DNA of 64,000 nt from Mesorhizobium sp. B2-4-15 (GCF_006658505.1 NZ_VFUZ01000022.1:36738-100737), one strand, 5' to 3'. Shown: positions 25,685-35,330, counted from the first letter of the stretch. The notes: generated from the letters alone by a model not told the origin. Program-made: numbers and translations.

Positions 25685-26656
25685 TCACCCCTTCCGCGCC
25701 CGCTTCATCACCCGCGCATAAACCTCCCCCACAATGCCGCGCCGAAACACCAGCACGCAGACCATGAAGATCAGCCCGGTGGCGATGGTGACCGGGAAGC
25801 CGGAGGTGGCGAGCGTGTTTTCCAGCCCGACGACGAGGCTGGCGCCGATGATCGGGCCGACCATCGTGCCGATGCCGCCGAGGAGCGTCATCAGGATCAC
25901 TTCGCCCGACATCTGCCAGGTGACGTCGGTGAGCGTGGCGAACTGGAAGACGATGGCCTTGACCGCGCCGGCCAGCCCGGCCAGCGCCGCCGACATGACG
26001 AAGGCCGCGAGCTTGTAGTTGGCCACGGAATAGCCCAGCGAAATGGCGCGATTCTCGTTTTCGCGGATCGAGCGCAGGATCATGCCGAAGGGCGAATTGA
26101 CGATGCGCCAGATGGCGAAGACGCCGATCAGGAACACCGCCAGCACGAAATAGTAGATGTTCAGCGGAACGTTCAGGTCGAGAAAACCAAGCAGCGTGCC
26201 GCGCGGCACGCCCTGAATGCCGTCCTCGCCCTGGGTGAACGGCGCCTGGACGCAGAAGAAGAAGAACATCTGCGACAGGGCCAGCGTGATCATGGCAAAA
26301 TAGATGCCTTGCCGGCGAATGGCGAAGAAGCCCATGACGAGGCCGAGCAGGGCCGCGCCCGCAGTGCCGAGCAGGATGCCCGCTTCCGGCGGCCAGCCCC
26401 ACACCTTGACCGCATGCGCGGTGAAGTAGGCGGCGCCGCCGAAGAAGGTGGCGTGGCCGAACGACAGAAGCCCGGTATAGCCAAGCAGCAGATTGAACGC
26501 GCAGGCGAACAGCGCGAAACACAGCATCTTCATCAGGAAGATCGGATAGACGAAGAAGGGTGCTGCCAGCAGCGCCAGGATGCCGAGCCCGATCAGTGTC
26601 CATTCAAGCCATGCCGGGGTTCTGGCGGCCGTTTCGCGAAGTGTCAGGTCGGCCAT
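25685..26656 (-). CDS. Branched-chain amino-acid-type ABC permease, LivM family
   Basis: A 323-residue inner-membrane permease with about nine to ten helices. The LivM core is visible in LLLGYTGLLSFGHATFFGGAAY and in the loop that contacts the ATPase, SIRENENRAISLGYSVANYK, followed by GALAGLAGAV-like glycine-rich helices and GGIGTMVGPIIGA. It is the last gene of the liv-type operon. Its start follows a tandemly triplicated linker containing GGAAGGGA sites. Confidence 0.93.
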   Translation of the reverse strand: MADLTLRETAARTPAWLEWTLIGLGILALLAAPFFVYPIFLMKMLCFALFACAFNLLLGYTGLLSFGHATFFGGAAYFTAHAVKVWGWPPEAGILLGTAGAALLGLVMGFFAIRRQGIYFAMITLALSQMFFFFCVQAPFTQGEDGIQGVPRGTLLGFLDLNVPLNIYYFVLAVFLIGVFAIWRIVNSPFGMILRSIRENENRAISLGYSVANYKLAAFVMSAALAGLAGAVKAIVFQFATLTDVTWQMSGEVILMTLLGGIGTMVGPIIGASLVVGLENTLATSGFPVTIATGLIFMVCVLVFRRGIVGEVYARVMKRARKG

Positions 26657-26717
26657 GTCAGGCGTCCCTTCCGACAGGTCAGGCGTGTCCCTTCCGCCAT
26701 GTCAGGCGTCCCTTCCG
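26655..26717. repeat. Short tandem triplication across the livH-livM junction
   Basis: The unit ATGTCAGGCGTCCCTTCCG (plus-strand reading) occurs at 26655-26673, with one changed base and a two-base insertion at 26676-26696, and again exactly at 26699-26717. Read on the coding strand, each unit carries GGAAGGGA, a ribosome-binding-like sequence, and the LivH-end/LivM-start arrangement GACGCCTGACATGG or a variant. Confidence 0.85.
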
Positions 26718-27589
26718 AACAGGCCGGCCGGCCGCACCAGCAGCACGATGGCCATGATGATGAAGACCACGAGGTTGGAGGCTTCGGGATAGAAGACCTT
26801 GGTCAGCCCTTCGGCGAGGCCGAGCATGTAGCCGGTGACGATCGCACCGAGGATCGACCCCATGCCGCCGACCACGACGACCGCGAAGACGACGATGATG
26901 AGATCCGACCCCATCAGCGGGCTCACCTGATAGATCGGCGCCGCCAGGATCCCCGCCAGCCCGGCAAGGGCCGAACCGAGGCCGTAGGTAAGGGTCAGCA
27001 GCAACGGCACGTTGACGCCGAAGGCCTGGACGAGGCGGGGATTTTCGGTCGCGGCGCGCAGATAGGAGCCGAGCCTGGTCTTCTCGATCAGCGCCCAGGT
27101 TCCGAAACAGACGATCAGCGAGGCGACCACGACCCAGCCGCGATAGTTGGGCAGGAACATGAAGCCGAGATTGGTGCCTCCCGAAAGCAGCGGCGGCACG
27201 GCGTAGGGATTTCCCGACACGCCGTAATAGTAGCGGAAGATGCCCTCGATCACGAGCGCGAGGCCGAAGGTGAAGAGCAGGCCGTAGAGCGGATCGGTAT
27301 CGTAAAGCCGCGACAGCGCCAGGCGCTCGACCACGATACCGAACAGGCCGACGGTCAACGGCGCAAGGACGAGCGCGGGCCAATAGCCGATGCCGAGACG
27401 CGTGAGCAGCAGATAGCCGATGAAAGCGCCGAGCATGTACTGGGCGCCATGGGCGAAATTGATGACGCGCAGCAGGCCGAAAATGACGGCAAGGCCGAGG
27501 CTCAGCATGGCGTAGAACGAGCCGTTGATCAGTCCGACCAGCAACTGGCCGAGGAATGCCTGGACGGGGATACCGAAGATCATCGTCAT
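26702..27589 (-). CDS. Branched-chain amino-acid-type ABC permease, LivH family
   Basis: A 295-residue permease when started at ATG 27589 (MTMIFGIPVQ); an ATG at 27604 is in frame but overlaps the LivF stop. The family start LVGLINGSFYAMLSLGLAVIFGLLRVINFAHG is seen. The coupling loop reads LRAATENPRLVQAFGVNVP, followed by glycine-rich VVVGGMGSILGAIVTGYMLG. It pairs with the LivM protein encoded next. Only about ten bases separate it from the ATPase gene upstream. Confidence 0.93.
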   Translation of the reverse strand: MTMIFGIPVQAFLGQLLVGLINGSFYAMLSLGLAVIFGLLRVINFAHGAQYMLGAFIGYLLLTRLGIGYWPALVLAPLTVGLFGIVVERLALSRLYDTDPLYGLLFTFGLALVIEGIFRYYYGVSGNPYAVPPLLSGGTNLGFMFLPNYRGWVVVASLIVCFGTWALIEKTRLGSYLRAATENPRLVQAFGVNVPLLLTLTYGLGSALAGLAGILAAPIYQVSPLMGSDLIIVVFAVVVVGGMGSILGAIVTGYMLGLAEGLTKVFYPEASNLVVFIIMAIVLLVRPAGLFGRDA

Positions 27590-27596
27590 GGCGCCA

Positions 27597-28307
27597 TCAT
27601 ACACCCAGAATTTCGTGGAGCAGCGTCATGCGGCCGGCCAGTTCGCCGACCGGAAAGCCGGCCACGACCTTGCCGTGCTCCATCAGGTAGAAACGGTCGG
27701 CGACGCGACTGGCGAAGCGGAAATTCTGCTCGACCAGCAGGATCGTCATGCCCCGGCTTTTCATCGTCACCAGCAGCTCGCCGATGCGCTGCACGATCAC
27801 GGGAGCGAGGCCTTCGGTCGGCTCGTCGAGAAGCAGCATCTTGACGCCGGTCCGCAGCATGCGCGCTATCGCCAGCATCTGCTGTTCGCCGCCCGACAGC
27901 CTGGTGCCGGACGTGTTGCGCCGTTCCTTCAGATTGGGAAAGAGATCGAATATCTCCTCGACGCTCATGCCGCCTTCGGCGACGACCGGCGGCAGCGTCA
28001 GGTTCTCGTCCACGGTCAGTGTCGCGAAGATGCCGCGCTCCTCGGGCACGAAGCCGATGCCTTGATGGGCGGTGCGGTGCAGCGGCAGCCGCATCAGGTC
28101 CGCGCCATCGAAAACGATTTCGCCCGTCCGCCGGCGGATCAGCCCCATGATGGCGCGCAGCGTCGTCGTCTTGCCGACGCCGTTGCGGCCCAGCAATGTG
28201 ACCGTCTCGCCGCGAAACACCTCGAGATCGACGCCGTGAAGCGCGTGGCTCTCGCCATACCAGGCGTTGAGGCCGCGGACCGCGAGCAGGGGCGCGGCGC
28301 TAGTCAT
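27597..28307 (-). CDS. ABC ATPase, LivF family
   Basis: A 236-residue ATPase. Walker A is GRNGVGKTTTLRAIMG, the signature LSGGEQQMLAIAR and Walker B MLLLDEPTEGL, with the LivF-style ending (FPVGELAG-like). The start used is ATG 28307, which overlaps the LivG gene's end, so the two ATPases are translationally coupled. The open frame extends to 28361, but the extra residues do not look like LivF. The N-terminal LLAVRGLNAWYGESHALHG is the family beginning. Confidence 0.93.
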   Translation of the reverse strand: MTSAAPLLAVRGLNAWYGESHALHGVDLEVFRGETVTLLGRNGVGKTTTLRAIMGLIRRRTGEIVFDGADLMRLPLHRTAHQGIGFVPEERGIFATLTVDENLTLPPVVAEGGMSVEEIFDLFPNLKERRNTSGTRLSGGEQQMLAIARMLRTGVKMLLLDEPTEGLAPVIVQRIGELLVTMKSRGMTILLVEQNFRFASRVADRFYLMEHGKVVAGFPVGELAGRMTLLHEILGV

Positions 28308-29094
28308 CGGCGGTGCCCATATAGGCGACCCGCACGCGTTCGTCGCGGCTGACCGTGGCATAGTCGCCGGCCGCCAGCACTTCGCCGCGCTGCATGACCG
28401 TTATCCAGTCGCAGAGATCGGCCACGACAGTCAGATTGTGCTCGACCATCAGGATGGCACGCTCGCTCGCCACCGAACGAATGATGGCGGAAACCGTGGC
28501 CACGTCCTCATGCCCCATGCCGGCCATCGGCTCGTCCAGAAGCAGCACTTTCGGGTCGAGCGCCAGGGTGGTGGCGATTTCGAGCACGCGTTTCCTGCCA
28601 TAGGAAAGATCGCCGGCTAACCTGTTCCTGGCATCGTCGAGACCGACGGAACGCAGCAGTTCGACCGCGCGCGGCGTCAGCCGGTCGAGCGCGGCCAGGG
28701 AGCGCCAGAACTGGACGCCGAGCCCGCCCGGCCGCTGCAGCGCGACGCGCACATTGTCGAGCACGCTGAGGTGCGGAAAGATCGCCGATATCTGGAACGA
28801 GCGCACCAGCCCCATCCGCGCGACTTTCGCCGGCGGTGTGCGGGTGATGTCGTGGCCGAGCAGTTCGATCCTGCCGCTGGTCGGCGCCAGGAACTTGGTG
28901 AGCAGGTTGAAAACGGTCGTCTTGCCGGCGCCGTTGGGTCCGATCAGGGCATGGATGTTGCGGTGGCGGACATCGAGGTCGACATTCCTGACGGCGACGA
29001 AGCCGGCGAAGTCGCGTCGCAGCCCGCGGGCGGACAACACCACCCGCGGCTCGTCCGTGGTCAGGTCGGGCGGCACCGTGGCCGCGCCGGTCAC
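28300..29094 (-). CDS. ABC ATPase, LivG family
   Basis: A 264-residue ATPase with the LivG features: Walker A GPNGAGKTTVFNLLTKFLAP, the insertion containing LVRSFQISAIFPHLSVLDNV, the signature LSYGRKRVLEIATTLALD (LSYG rather than LSGG, usual for LivG), and Walker B VLLLDEPMAGM. A His switch lies in VEHNL. Its start overlaps the LivK-type gene's stop by four bases. Confidence 0.93.
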   Translation of the reverse strand: MTGAATVPPDLTTDEPRVVLSARGLRRDFAGFVAVRNVDLDVRHRNIHALIGPNGAGKTTVFNLLTKFLAPTSGRIELLGHDITRTPPAKVARMGLVRSFQISAIFPHLSVLDNVRVALQRPGGLGVQFWRSLAALDRLTPRAVELLRSVGLDDARNRLAGDLSYGRKRVLEIATTLALDPKVLLLDEPMAGMGHEDVATVSAIIRSVASERAILMVEHNLTVVADLCDWITVMQRGEVLAAGDYATVSRDERVRVAYMGTADD

Positions 29095-30299
29095 TGGGCC
29101 GCCGTCGGGCAGCCGCTTTCCTTCTCGCTCAGGAAGGCTTCATTGCCGGGAATGGTGGCGAGATATTTGTAGTAGTCCCAATCCTTGGTGCTCTCGCTGG
29201 GCGACTTGACCTGGTAGAGATACATGTCGTGCACCATGTTGCCGTCGGCCTGGACCTTGCCGTTGGCGGTAAAGACGTCGTTCACCGGCATTGAATGCAA
29301 TTGCTTGGCGACGGCCTCGGTCTCGTCGGTGCCGGCCTTGTCGATCGCCTTCAGGTATTGCGTCACCGCCGAATAGGTCGCGGCCTGGATCATGTTCGGC
29401 ATGCGGTTTGTGCGCTTGAAAAAGCGCTGCGCGAATTCGCGGCTCTTGTCGTCGCGATCCCAATAGAAGCCCTCGGTCAGCACGACGCCTTGCGCCGCCT
29501 GCAGGCCCAGCCCATGCACCTCGGCCAGCGTGAACAGAAGCGCTGCAAGACGCTGGCCGCCCTGGACGATGCCGAATTCGGCCGCCTGCTTGATGGAATT
29601 GGAGGTGTCCAGGCCGGCATTGGCCAGCCCGATGACCTTCGCGCCCGACGATTGCGCCTGCAGCAGGAAGGATGAATAGTCGGTCGAGCCCAGGGGATAA
29701 CGCACCTCGCCCAGCACCTTGCCGCCGTGGCTCTCGACGAACTTGGCAGTCTGCTCCTTCAGCGAATAGCCGAACGCATAGTCGACGGTGAGAAAGAACC
29801 AGCTGTCGCCGCCCTGCTGCACCAGCGAGCCGCCGGTTCCCACCGCTTGCGAGTGGGTGTCATAGGCCCAGTGGAAACCGTAGGGCGAGCACTGCTTGCC
29901 GGTCAGGTCCGTGGTCGCGGCACCGGTAACGATGTCGATCTTCTTCTTTTCCTTGGAAATCCCCTGGACGGCGAGCGCGACCGAAGAGGTCGTCAGCTCC
30001 ATGATGGCGTCGACCTGTTCGGTGTCGTACCACTGCCGTGCGATATTGGAGGCGATATCCGGCTTGTTCTGGTGATCGGCGCTGATGATCTCGATCGGCG
30101 CTCCCTGGACCTTGCCGCCGAAATCCTCGACCGCCATCTTGGCCGCTTCGACCGACCATTTGCCGCCGAAATCGGCATAGACGCCGGACTGGTCGTTGAG
30201 GATACCGATCTTGACCTTGCCATCGGAAATTTCGGCGGCCGAGGCGGGAATTGAGGCCGCGGCAAGAAGCGCGGCGGAAACGAAATAGCATGCCTTCAT
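29091..30299 (-). CDS. Periplasmic substrate-binding protein, LivK-like
   Basis: A 402-residue binding protein with a signal peptide (MKACYFVSAALLAAASIPASA, cleavage likely after ASA). The mature part begins EISDGKVKIGILNDQSGVYADFGGKWSVEAAKMAVEDFGG in the style of type I periplasmic binding proteins (shown only in pieces; key parts are GILNDQSG and AAKMAVEDFGG). This subgroup is frequent in rhizobia and Burkholderia and is not necessarily specific for branched-chain amino acids; aromatic acids, amides and urea are known ligands of relatives. It is the first gene of the operon, probably transcribed from the 147-base gap after the MocR gene's end. Confidence 0.9.
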   Translation of the reverse strand: MKACYFVSAALLAAASIPASAAEISDGKVKIGILNDQSGVYADFGGKWSVEAAKMAVEDFGGKVQGAPIEIISADHQNKPDIASNIARQWYDTEQVDAIMELTTSSVALAVQGISKEKKKIDIVTGAATTDLTGKQCSPYGFHWAYDTHSQAVGTGGSLVQQGGDSWFFLTVDYAFGYSLKEQTAKFVESHGGKVLGEVRYPLGSTDYSSFLLQAQSSGAKVIGLANAGLDTSNSIKQAAEFGIVQGGQRLAALLFTLAEVHGLGLQAAQGVVLTEGFYWDRDDKSREFAQRFFKRTNRMPNMIQAATYSAVTQYLKAIDKAGTDETEAVAKQLHSMPVNDVFTANGKVQADGNMVHDMYLYQVKSPSESTKDWDYYKYLATIPGNEAFLSEKESGCPTAAQ

Positions 30300-30446
30300 A
30301 GTCTACTTCCTCCCATTACGATGAATCCGGCCGCCCCCCAACGATCGATCATCTGCAAGCACTCTGAACATGAGGAAAATGGGGATGAACGACAAGGGGC
30401 CGTTGCGGATTTCATTTTCGATCGGCCGCAAGCATTGCTCGCTTCC

Positions 30447-31904
30447 TCATGCGTGGAATGCCTTCGACTGGAAAACATCGAACAGTTTGGCCACCCCCTT
30501 GTCGATCGCCTCGACGGCCATCGAGGCGTATCCAAAAATGAAGCCGGCACGCGGGTCGCCCTTGGCCGCGAACAGCCGCGAGACCGGATAAATTCCGACA
30601 TCATTTTTCCGGGCCGCTTCGGCGAAAAGCTCCTCCTCGTCGGACCGCAGGCTGTTGAACCAGACCACGACATGAAGGCCCGCCGATGTTCCGACGATTT
30701 CGATCTCGCCGCCGAATGCTTCCCGCATCGCGGTCAGGAAAGCGGTTCGCCTTTCGGCATTGCGTCTCCTCATCCTGCGCACATGGCGCTCATACGCGCC
30801 TGTCTCGATCATGGTCGCGAGAGCGTCCTGCTCGAAGCTCGAACTGTGGCGGTCGGCAATTTGTTTGCCCAGGATGAGGGGTTCGACCAGCGGACCGGGA
30901 ACAACCATGTATCCCAGCCGAAGTGTCGGAGACAGCGTCTTGGATACCGTGCCGACATAGATGACCTTATCTCGGCCTGACAGATACAGAGGCGGGATCG
31001 GGCTGACGTCATAGCGGTACTCGCCATCATAGTCGTCCTCGATGACGTAGGCGTTCCCCAGGCTTGCCCATTCGATCAAGGCCTGGCGGCGGCCAACCGA
31101 CAGAACACCTCCCAGCGGAAACTGATGGCTTGGGGTCACATAGGCAAGCGCGATCCGGCCTGGATCGGGAAGCCGCGCGGTATCCATTCCATCGTTGTCG
31201 CAGGCAAGCTCGACAGGTTTGGCGCCTATGGCAAGCATGACGTTTCGAGCCATCGCGTAGCATGGCTCCTCGACGACGACGCTGTCTCCCGGATTCACGA
31301 GCACTCTCGCACACAGGTCCAGAGCCTGCTGGGACCCGCTGACGATGATCATCCGCGCCGCCTCGCACCTTATGCCGCGCGCTCGCCAGAGGTAGCCTTC
31401 CAAGGCCTGGCGGAGTCGTGGATTGCCCGCGGGATGCTCATAGGCCAGGCGTTCGCGATAGGTCAGAATGGCTGTGTTCAAGGCTCTCCGCCAAAGGAGT
31501 TTTGGAAAATCCGCCGATGCGATATCGCCATAGCGGAAGTCGTGTTTCAGCGGCGCCAGCCCGGCACTGGTGTGCGAAGGCAACGCCATGACACGTCTTG
31601 CGTAATCGGAAAGCTTAGGGGTTGCCTTCGGCTCCAGCTGGGGTTGACGGACGCGGGAGGGACGTCCGGTGGAGGCCACGGTGGCTTTCGACCCCTGCCG
31701 GACCTGGACATAGCCTTCTGAAATCAGCTGATCGAAAGCCGCGGTTACCGTCGTCCTCGACACGCCAAGCTCCTCGGCCAGCGAGCGGCTGGACGGAAGC
31801 TTCGCTCCGGCCTTGTAGATGCCGGATTCGATTTGCTCGCGCAGGGAGAGATAGATGCGGCGGGTGATGCCCGTTCCGCGCGGTCGCCGTTCAAAGTGGC
31901 CCAA
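30447..31904 (-). CDS. MocR/GabR-type PLP-dependent transcriptional regulator
   Basis: A 485-residue fusion of a GntR winged helix and a fold-type I aminotransferase domain. The DNA-binding part has IYKAGAKLPSSRSLAEELGV and SRTTVTAAFDQLISEGYV, then a linker to about residue 110. The aminotransferase-like part contains GNPRLRQAL, SGSQQALDL, EDDYDGEYRY and the PLP lysine in VSKTLSPTLRLGY. The start is TTG 31904 with GGGAGAG five bases before it. It is divergent from the PaiB-like gene 31978. In similar loci such regulators respond to PLP (PdxR) or to an amine, and probably control the divergent gene. Confidence 0.93.
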   Translation of the reverse strand: MGHFERRPRGTGITRRIYLSLREQIESGIYKAGAKLPSSRSLAEELGVSRTTVTAAFDQLISEGYVQVRQGSKATVASTGRPSRVRQPQLEPKATPKLSDYARRVMALPSHTSAGLAPLKHDFRYGDIASADFPKLLWRRALNTAILTYRERLAYEHPAGNPRLRQALEGYLWRARGIRCEAARMIIVSGSQQALDLCARVLVNPGDSVVVEEPCYAMARNVMLAIGAKPVELACDNDGMDTARLPDPGRIALAYVTPSHQFPLGGVLSVGRRQALIEWASLGNAYVIEDDYDGEYRYDVSPIPPLYLSGRDKVIYVGTVSKTLSPTLRLGYMVVPGPLVEPLILGKQIADRHSSSFEQDALATMIETGAYERHVRRMRRRNAERRTAFLTAMREAFGGEIEIVGTSAGLHVVVWFNSLRSDEEELFAEAARKNDVGIYPVSRLFAAKGDPRAGFIFGYASMAVEAIDKGVAKLFDVFQSKAFHA

Positions 31905-31977
31905 TGAAACTCTCCCGAACTGGCTGCATATCTTGGACCAGTTGAGTGGAATGATGCGTTCAAATCAAGGACCGTAA

Positions 31978-32604
31978 ATGTACACCCCAACCGCCTTCAC
32001 AGTGGCCGACACGGCCGAGATTTACGACATGATGCGGCAATGTCGCCTGGCAAGCTTCATCACGGCGACATCCGACGGCCCCATGGCCACTCCGCTGCCG
32101 ATGTTTCTTGACGAGAACGAGGGAGAAAGAGGCGTTCTCTATGCGCATCTGGCGCGGGCGAACCCCCAGTGGCAAGCTGCCGTCATCGGTCATGCACTGG
32201 CCGTTTTCATGGGTCCTGACGCTTATGTGACGCCGTCCTGGTACGCATCCAAGGCCGAACATGGAAAGGTCGTCCCCACCTGGAACTACACGGCTGTCCA
32301 AGCCAGCGGACCGGTCGAGTTCTTTAGCGATACCGAGCGGCTGCGCGATGTCGTAACCCGGCTCACCGCCCTTCATGAAAGCGGCCGCCGGGCACCCTGG
32401 GCGCCGACCGACGCGCCGGAAGCCTATATCGACGCCCAACTGCGCGGCATCGTCGGTATCCGCATGCCGATCGTTTCCCTGCAGGGAAAACGCAAGATGA
32501 GCCAAAATCGCCCGGAGGCCGACCGCAGGGGCGTGAAAGAGGGGCTGGCAGCGAGCAGCCGGGCAACCGACCACATCGTTTCGGAACTCATCCCGATCTC
32601 GTGA
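31978..32604 (+). CDS. FMN-binding protein, PaiB family
   Basis: A 208-residue protein of the PaiB/FMN-binding negative regulator family with the split-barrel flavin fold. It starts MYTPTAFTVADTAEIYDMM, as most family members do, and includes FITATSDGPMATPLPMFLD, LARANPQWQA, YVTPSWYASK and VPTWNYTAV, which form the FMN site. A C-terminal tail carries Lys/Arg. AAGGA lies six bases before the ATG. Divergence from the MocR gene suggests joint control, perhaps in vitamin B6 or flavin-linked metabolism. Despite the family name, regulation by the protein itself is not shown. Confidence 0.9.
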   Translation: MYTPTAFTVADTAEIYDMMRQCRLASFITATSDGPMATPLPMFLDENEGERGVLYAHLARANPQWQAAVIGHALAVFMGPDAYVTPSWYASKAEHGKVVPTWNYTAVQASGPVEFFSDTERLRDVVTRLTALHESGRRAPWAPTDAPEAYIDAQLRGIVGIRMPIVSLQGKRKMSQNRPEADRRGVKEGLAASSRATDHIVSELIPIS

Positions 32605-32816
32605 AGCGGTAACTTCCCTCATCGCTCATCGGCGGCTGGTCGCGGCCGCCACACCGCACGTCGGCCACCTGCGCCGAGGCATAGGCGGAGGCCTCGATGG
32701 CGGAGCCGGTGCTGATCGTGCGCGGAAAAAATGCGGCGCGCGGGTTCGGCTTCTCGCAGCATGCTAGCCGAAACAGGATGCGGGCCGCGCGCCCGCATCC
32801 GCCAGCCAGCTCGGAC

Positions 32817-33686
32817 TCAGTGCGCTTCCAACTGCCTCCGGCGCCAGGCGGCGGGCGCCTCGCCCATCCGTTCACGAAAGAAGCGTGAGAAATAAGCCGG
32901 ATCGTCGAAGCCGATCTCGTAGGCGATGTCCTCGACCGTACGCACGGTGAACAGCAGCAGCCGCTTGGCTTCCAGCAGCCGCCGCTCGCTGACGACCCGC
33001 TTGACGCCGGTGCCCAGCACGGCGCGGCTGGCCTTGTCGAGAAGATGCGGTGTCGTGGCGAGCGCCTCGATGTAGCGGTCGACCGGCCAGTTGTCGCGGA
33101 AATGCGCATCGACAAGCCGGCGCAGGCCGAAGGCCAGCGACATATCGGAAGACGGTGGAGCGGCGATTGTCGCCGGCGCGAGGCGCGCGATGTGGCAGAG
33201 CGCGACGGCGATCAGCGCCGGCAAGGTCTTGTCATTGCCGGCTTGGGCTTCGGCGTACTCGGCGGCGATCATCTCCAGCACCGCCGCCAGCCTCTGCCAT
33301 GCGGCATGCTGCGGCAGGCCGTCGGTAAAGACCGGCCGATCGAGTGGCAGCAGGCTTTGACCGGCAAGGGCGGCGAGCGCATCGTCGGCGACCGAGACCA
33401 CGATGGCATCGGTGCCAGGGCCGATCGAGAAGCCATGCACGACATTGCTCGGCACGAAGCTGACGGCTGGCGCCGAAAAGTCCCAGGACTGATCCTCGAT
33501 GCGGTAGGTGCCGGAGCCACTGGTCCAGTAGGTGATCTGACCCATCTGCGGATGCTTGTGCGCGGCGACCTCGCCGAGATGAATACTGCCGCGCGCAAGG
33601 ACCGTCTCGACATGCAGGAAACCGATGTCGAGCGGCCGCGCCGGCTCGCCATAGACGAAGAAATCGGGAATGGAGTTCTGGCTCAT
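32817..33686 (-). CDS. hpaA: AraC-family regulator of 4-hydroxyphenylacetate catabolism
   Basis: A 289-residue AraC/XylS regulator. An N-terminal cupin ligand domain (HLGEVAAHKHPQMGQITYW, VSFVPSNVVHGF) is followed by two helix-turn-helix motifs, with VEDIAYEIGFDDPAYFSRFFRERMGEAPAAWRR as the usual end (core GFDDPAYFSRFF). The length and the cupin sequence fit HpaA. It lies divergent from hpaB, 93 bases away, and should activate hpaBC on binding 4-hydroxyphenylacetate or a relative. Confidence 0.85.
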   Translation of the reverse strand: MSQNSIPDFFVYGEPARPLDIGFLHVETVLARGSIHLGEVAAHKHPQMGQITYWTSGSGTYRIEDQSWDFSAPAVSFVPSNVVHGFSIGPGTDAIVVSVADDALAALAGQSLLPLDRPVFTDGLPQHAAWQRLAAVLEMIAAEYAEAQAGNDKTLPALIAVALCHIARLAPATIAAPPSSDMSLAFGLRRLVDAHFRDNWPVDRYIEALATTPHLLDKASRAVLGTGVKRVVSERRLLEAKRLLLFTVRTVEDIAYEIGFDDPAYFSRFFRERMGEAPAAWRRRQLEAH

Positions 33687-33779
33687 GACGCCGGAAAAAG
33701 TCCAATCGGTTTTGCCGTTCCGTCCATAACCGATCCACGTCCAAGGCGCTAGGGTTGCAATATTAAGTGGAGGAGCATC

Positions 33780-35324
33780 ATGCGGTCAGAAGATTTTCGT
33801 GCCGATAAAGCGAGCCCGTTCACCGGGGCCGAGTATCTGGAGAGCCTGCGCGACGGCCGCGAGGTCTATATCAACGGCGAACGCATCGCCGACGTCACCG
33901 CTCATCCGGCGATGCGCAATTCGGCGCGGTCGCTGGCCCGGCTCTACGATGCGCTGCATGACGCCAAGCGGCGCGAGACGCTGACCTCGGCCACAGACAC
34001 CGGCTCGGGCGGCTACACCCACAAATATTTCCGCGTCGCCAAATCTTCCGGCGAACTCGCCGCCCAGCAGACGGCGATCGCCGAATGGTCGCGCATGTCC
34101 TATGGCTGGATGGGCCGCACCCCAGACTACAAGGCGGCGCTGATGAACACGCTCGGCGCCAACGCCGAGTGGTACGGGCCGTTCAAGGAGAACGCGTTGT
34201 CCTGGCACAAGCGTGCCCAGGAAGCCGTGCTGTTCATGAACCACGCCATCGTCAATCCTCCCATCGACCGCCACAAGCCGGCCGAACAGGTGAAGGACGT
34301 CTTCGTGCACATCACCAAGGAGACGGATGCCGGCATTTTCGTTTCCGGCGCCAAGGTGGTGGCGACGTCCTCGGCGCTGACGCATTACAATTTCCTGGCG
34401 CAGAGTTCGGCGACGGTCACCGAGGATCCGTCGCTGTCGGTGATGTTCATCGTGCCGATGAACGCGCCGGGAATAAAGATGTTCTGCCGCGTCTCCTACG
34501 AGCAGACGGCCAATTCCGTGGCCGCGCCCTTCGACTATCCGCTGTCGTCGCGCTTCGACGAGAACGACGCGATCCTGGTGCTCGACAATGTTTTCATCCC
34601 CTGGGAGGACGTGCTGGTGCTGCGCGACGCGCAGAAGATCCTGTCCTTCCATCCGGCATCCGGCTTCATGCATGGCTATTGCTTCCAGGGCTGCACGCGC
34701 TTCGCCGTCAAGCTCGATTTCCTTGCCGGCCTGCTGGCCAAGGCGTTGCGCGCCACTGGCGGCGATGCCTTCCGCGGCAACCAGGCGGCACTTGGCGAGG
34801 TGATCGCGCTCAGGCACATGTTCTGGAGCTTTTCCAACGCCATGGCCTATAACCCCATCCCGTGGGCGAACGGCGCCGTGCTGCCCAATCTGGAAGCAGC
34901 ATTGGCCTACCGCACCTTCATGTCGGAAGCCTATCCGCGCGTCATCGACACGGTGCGCCGGGTGATCGCCTCCGGCCTGATCTACCTGCCGTCGTCGGTG
35001 CGTGACTTCAACAACCCCGAGATCGACAAATACCTCGCTCAATATGTGCGCGGCTCCAACGACATGGGCCATGTCGAGCGCATCAAGATCATGAAGCTGT
35101 TGTGGGACGCGACCGGCACCGAGTTCGGCGGCCGGCACGCTCTCTACGAGCTCAACTATGCCGGCGCGCCGGAAGAGGTACGGCTGCAAGTGTTGAAGGG
35201 CGCCGAGCGCGGCGGACGGCTGAAGGCGATGGAGGAGTTGGTCGATACCTGCATGGCCGATTATGACGAGAATGGCTGGACAGGCGACACCTGGCTCCCG
35301 CCGCTGGCTTCGACGGCTGGATGA
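33780..35324 (+). CDS. hpaB: 4-hydroxyphenylacetate 3-monooxygenase, oxygenase component
   Basis: A 514-residue FADH2-dependent hydroxylase that converts 4-hydroxyphenylacetate to homoprotocatechuate (3,4-dihydroxyphenylacetate). It shows the family N-terminus FTGAEYLESLRDGREVYINGERI, active-site Arg/Tyr region (RMSYGWMGRTPDY), the flavin-contacting THYNFLAQSSA segment, and FDENDAILVLDNVFIPWEDV. GGAGGAG precedes the ATG. It needs reduced flavin from the reductase encoded seven bases downstream. The specific aromatic substrate is inferred from the surrounding hpa genes. Confidence 0.92.
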   Translation: MRSEDFRADKASPFTGAEYLESLRDGREVYINGERIADVTAHPAMRNSARSLARLYDALHDAKRRETLTSATDTGSGGYTHKYFRVAKSSGELAAQQTAIAEWSRMSYGWMGRTPDYKAALMNTLGANAEWYGPFKENALSWHKRAQEAVLFMNHAIVNPPIDRHKPAEQVKDVFVHITKETDAGIFVSGAKVVATSSALTHYNFLAQSSATVTEDPSLSVMFIVPMNAPGIKMFCRVSYEQTANSVAAPFDYPLSSRFDENDAILVLDNVFIPWEDVLVLRDAQKILSFHPASGFMHGYCFQGCTRFAVKLDFLAGLLAKALRATGGDAFRGNQAALGEVIALRHMFWSFSNAMAYNPIPWANGAVLPNLEAALAYRTFMSEAYPRVIDTVRRVIASGLIYLPSSVRDFNNPEIDKYLAQYVRGSNDMGHVERIKIMKLLWDATGTEFGGRHALYELNYAGAPEEVRLQVLKGAERGGRLKAMEELVDTCMADYDENGWTGDTWLPPLASTAG

Positions 35325-35330
35325 ACCGCG

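Noticed and set aside
26309..27844. A 511-codon open frame on the plus strand
   Set aside because: Antisense to livM, livH and livF; very rich in Gln, His, Arg and Asp as expected for a shadow frame.
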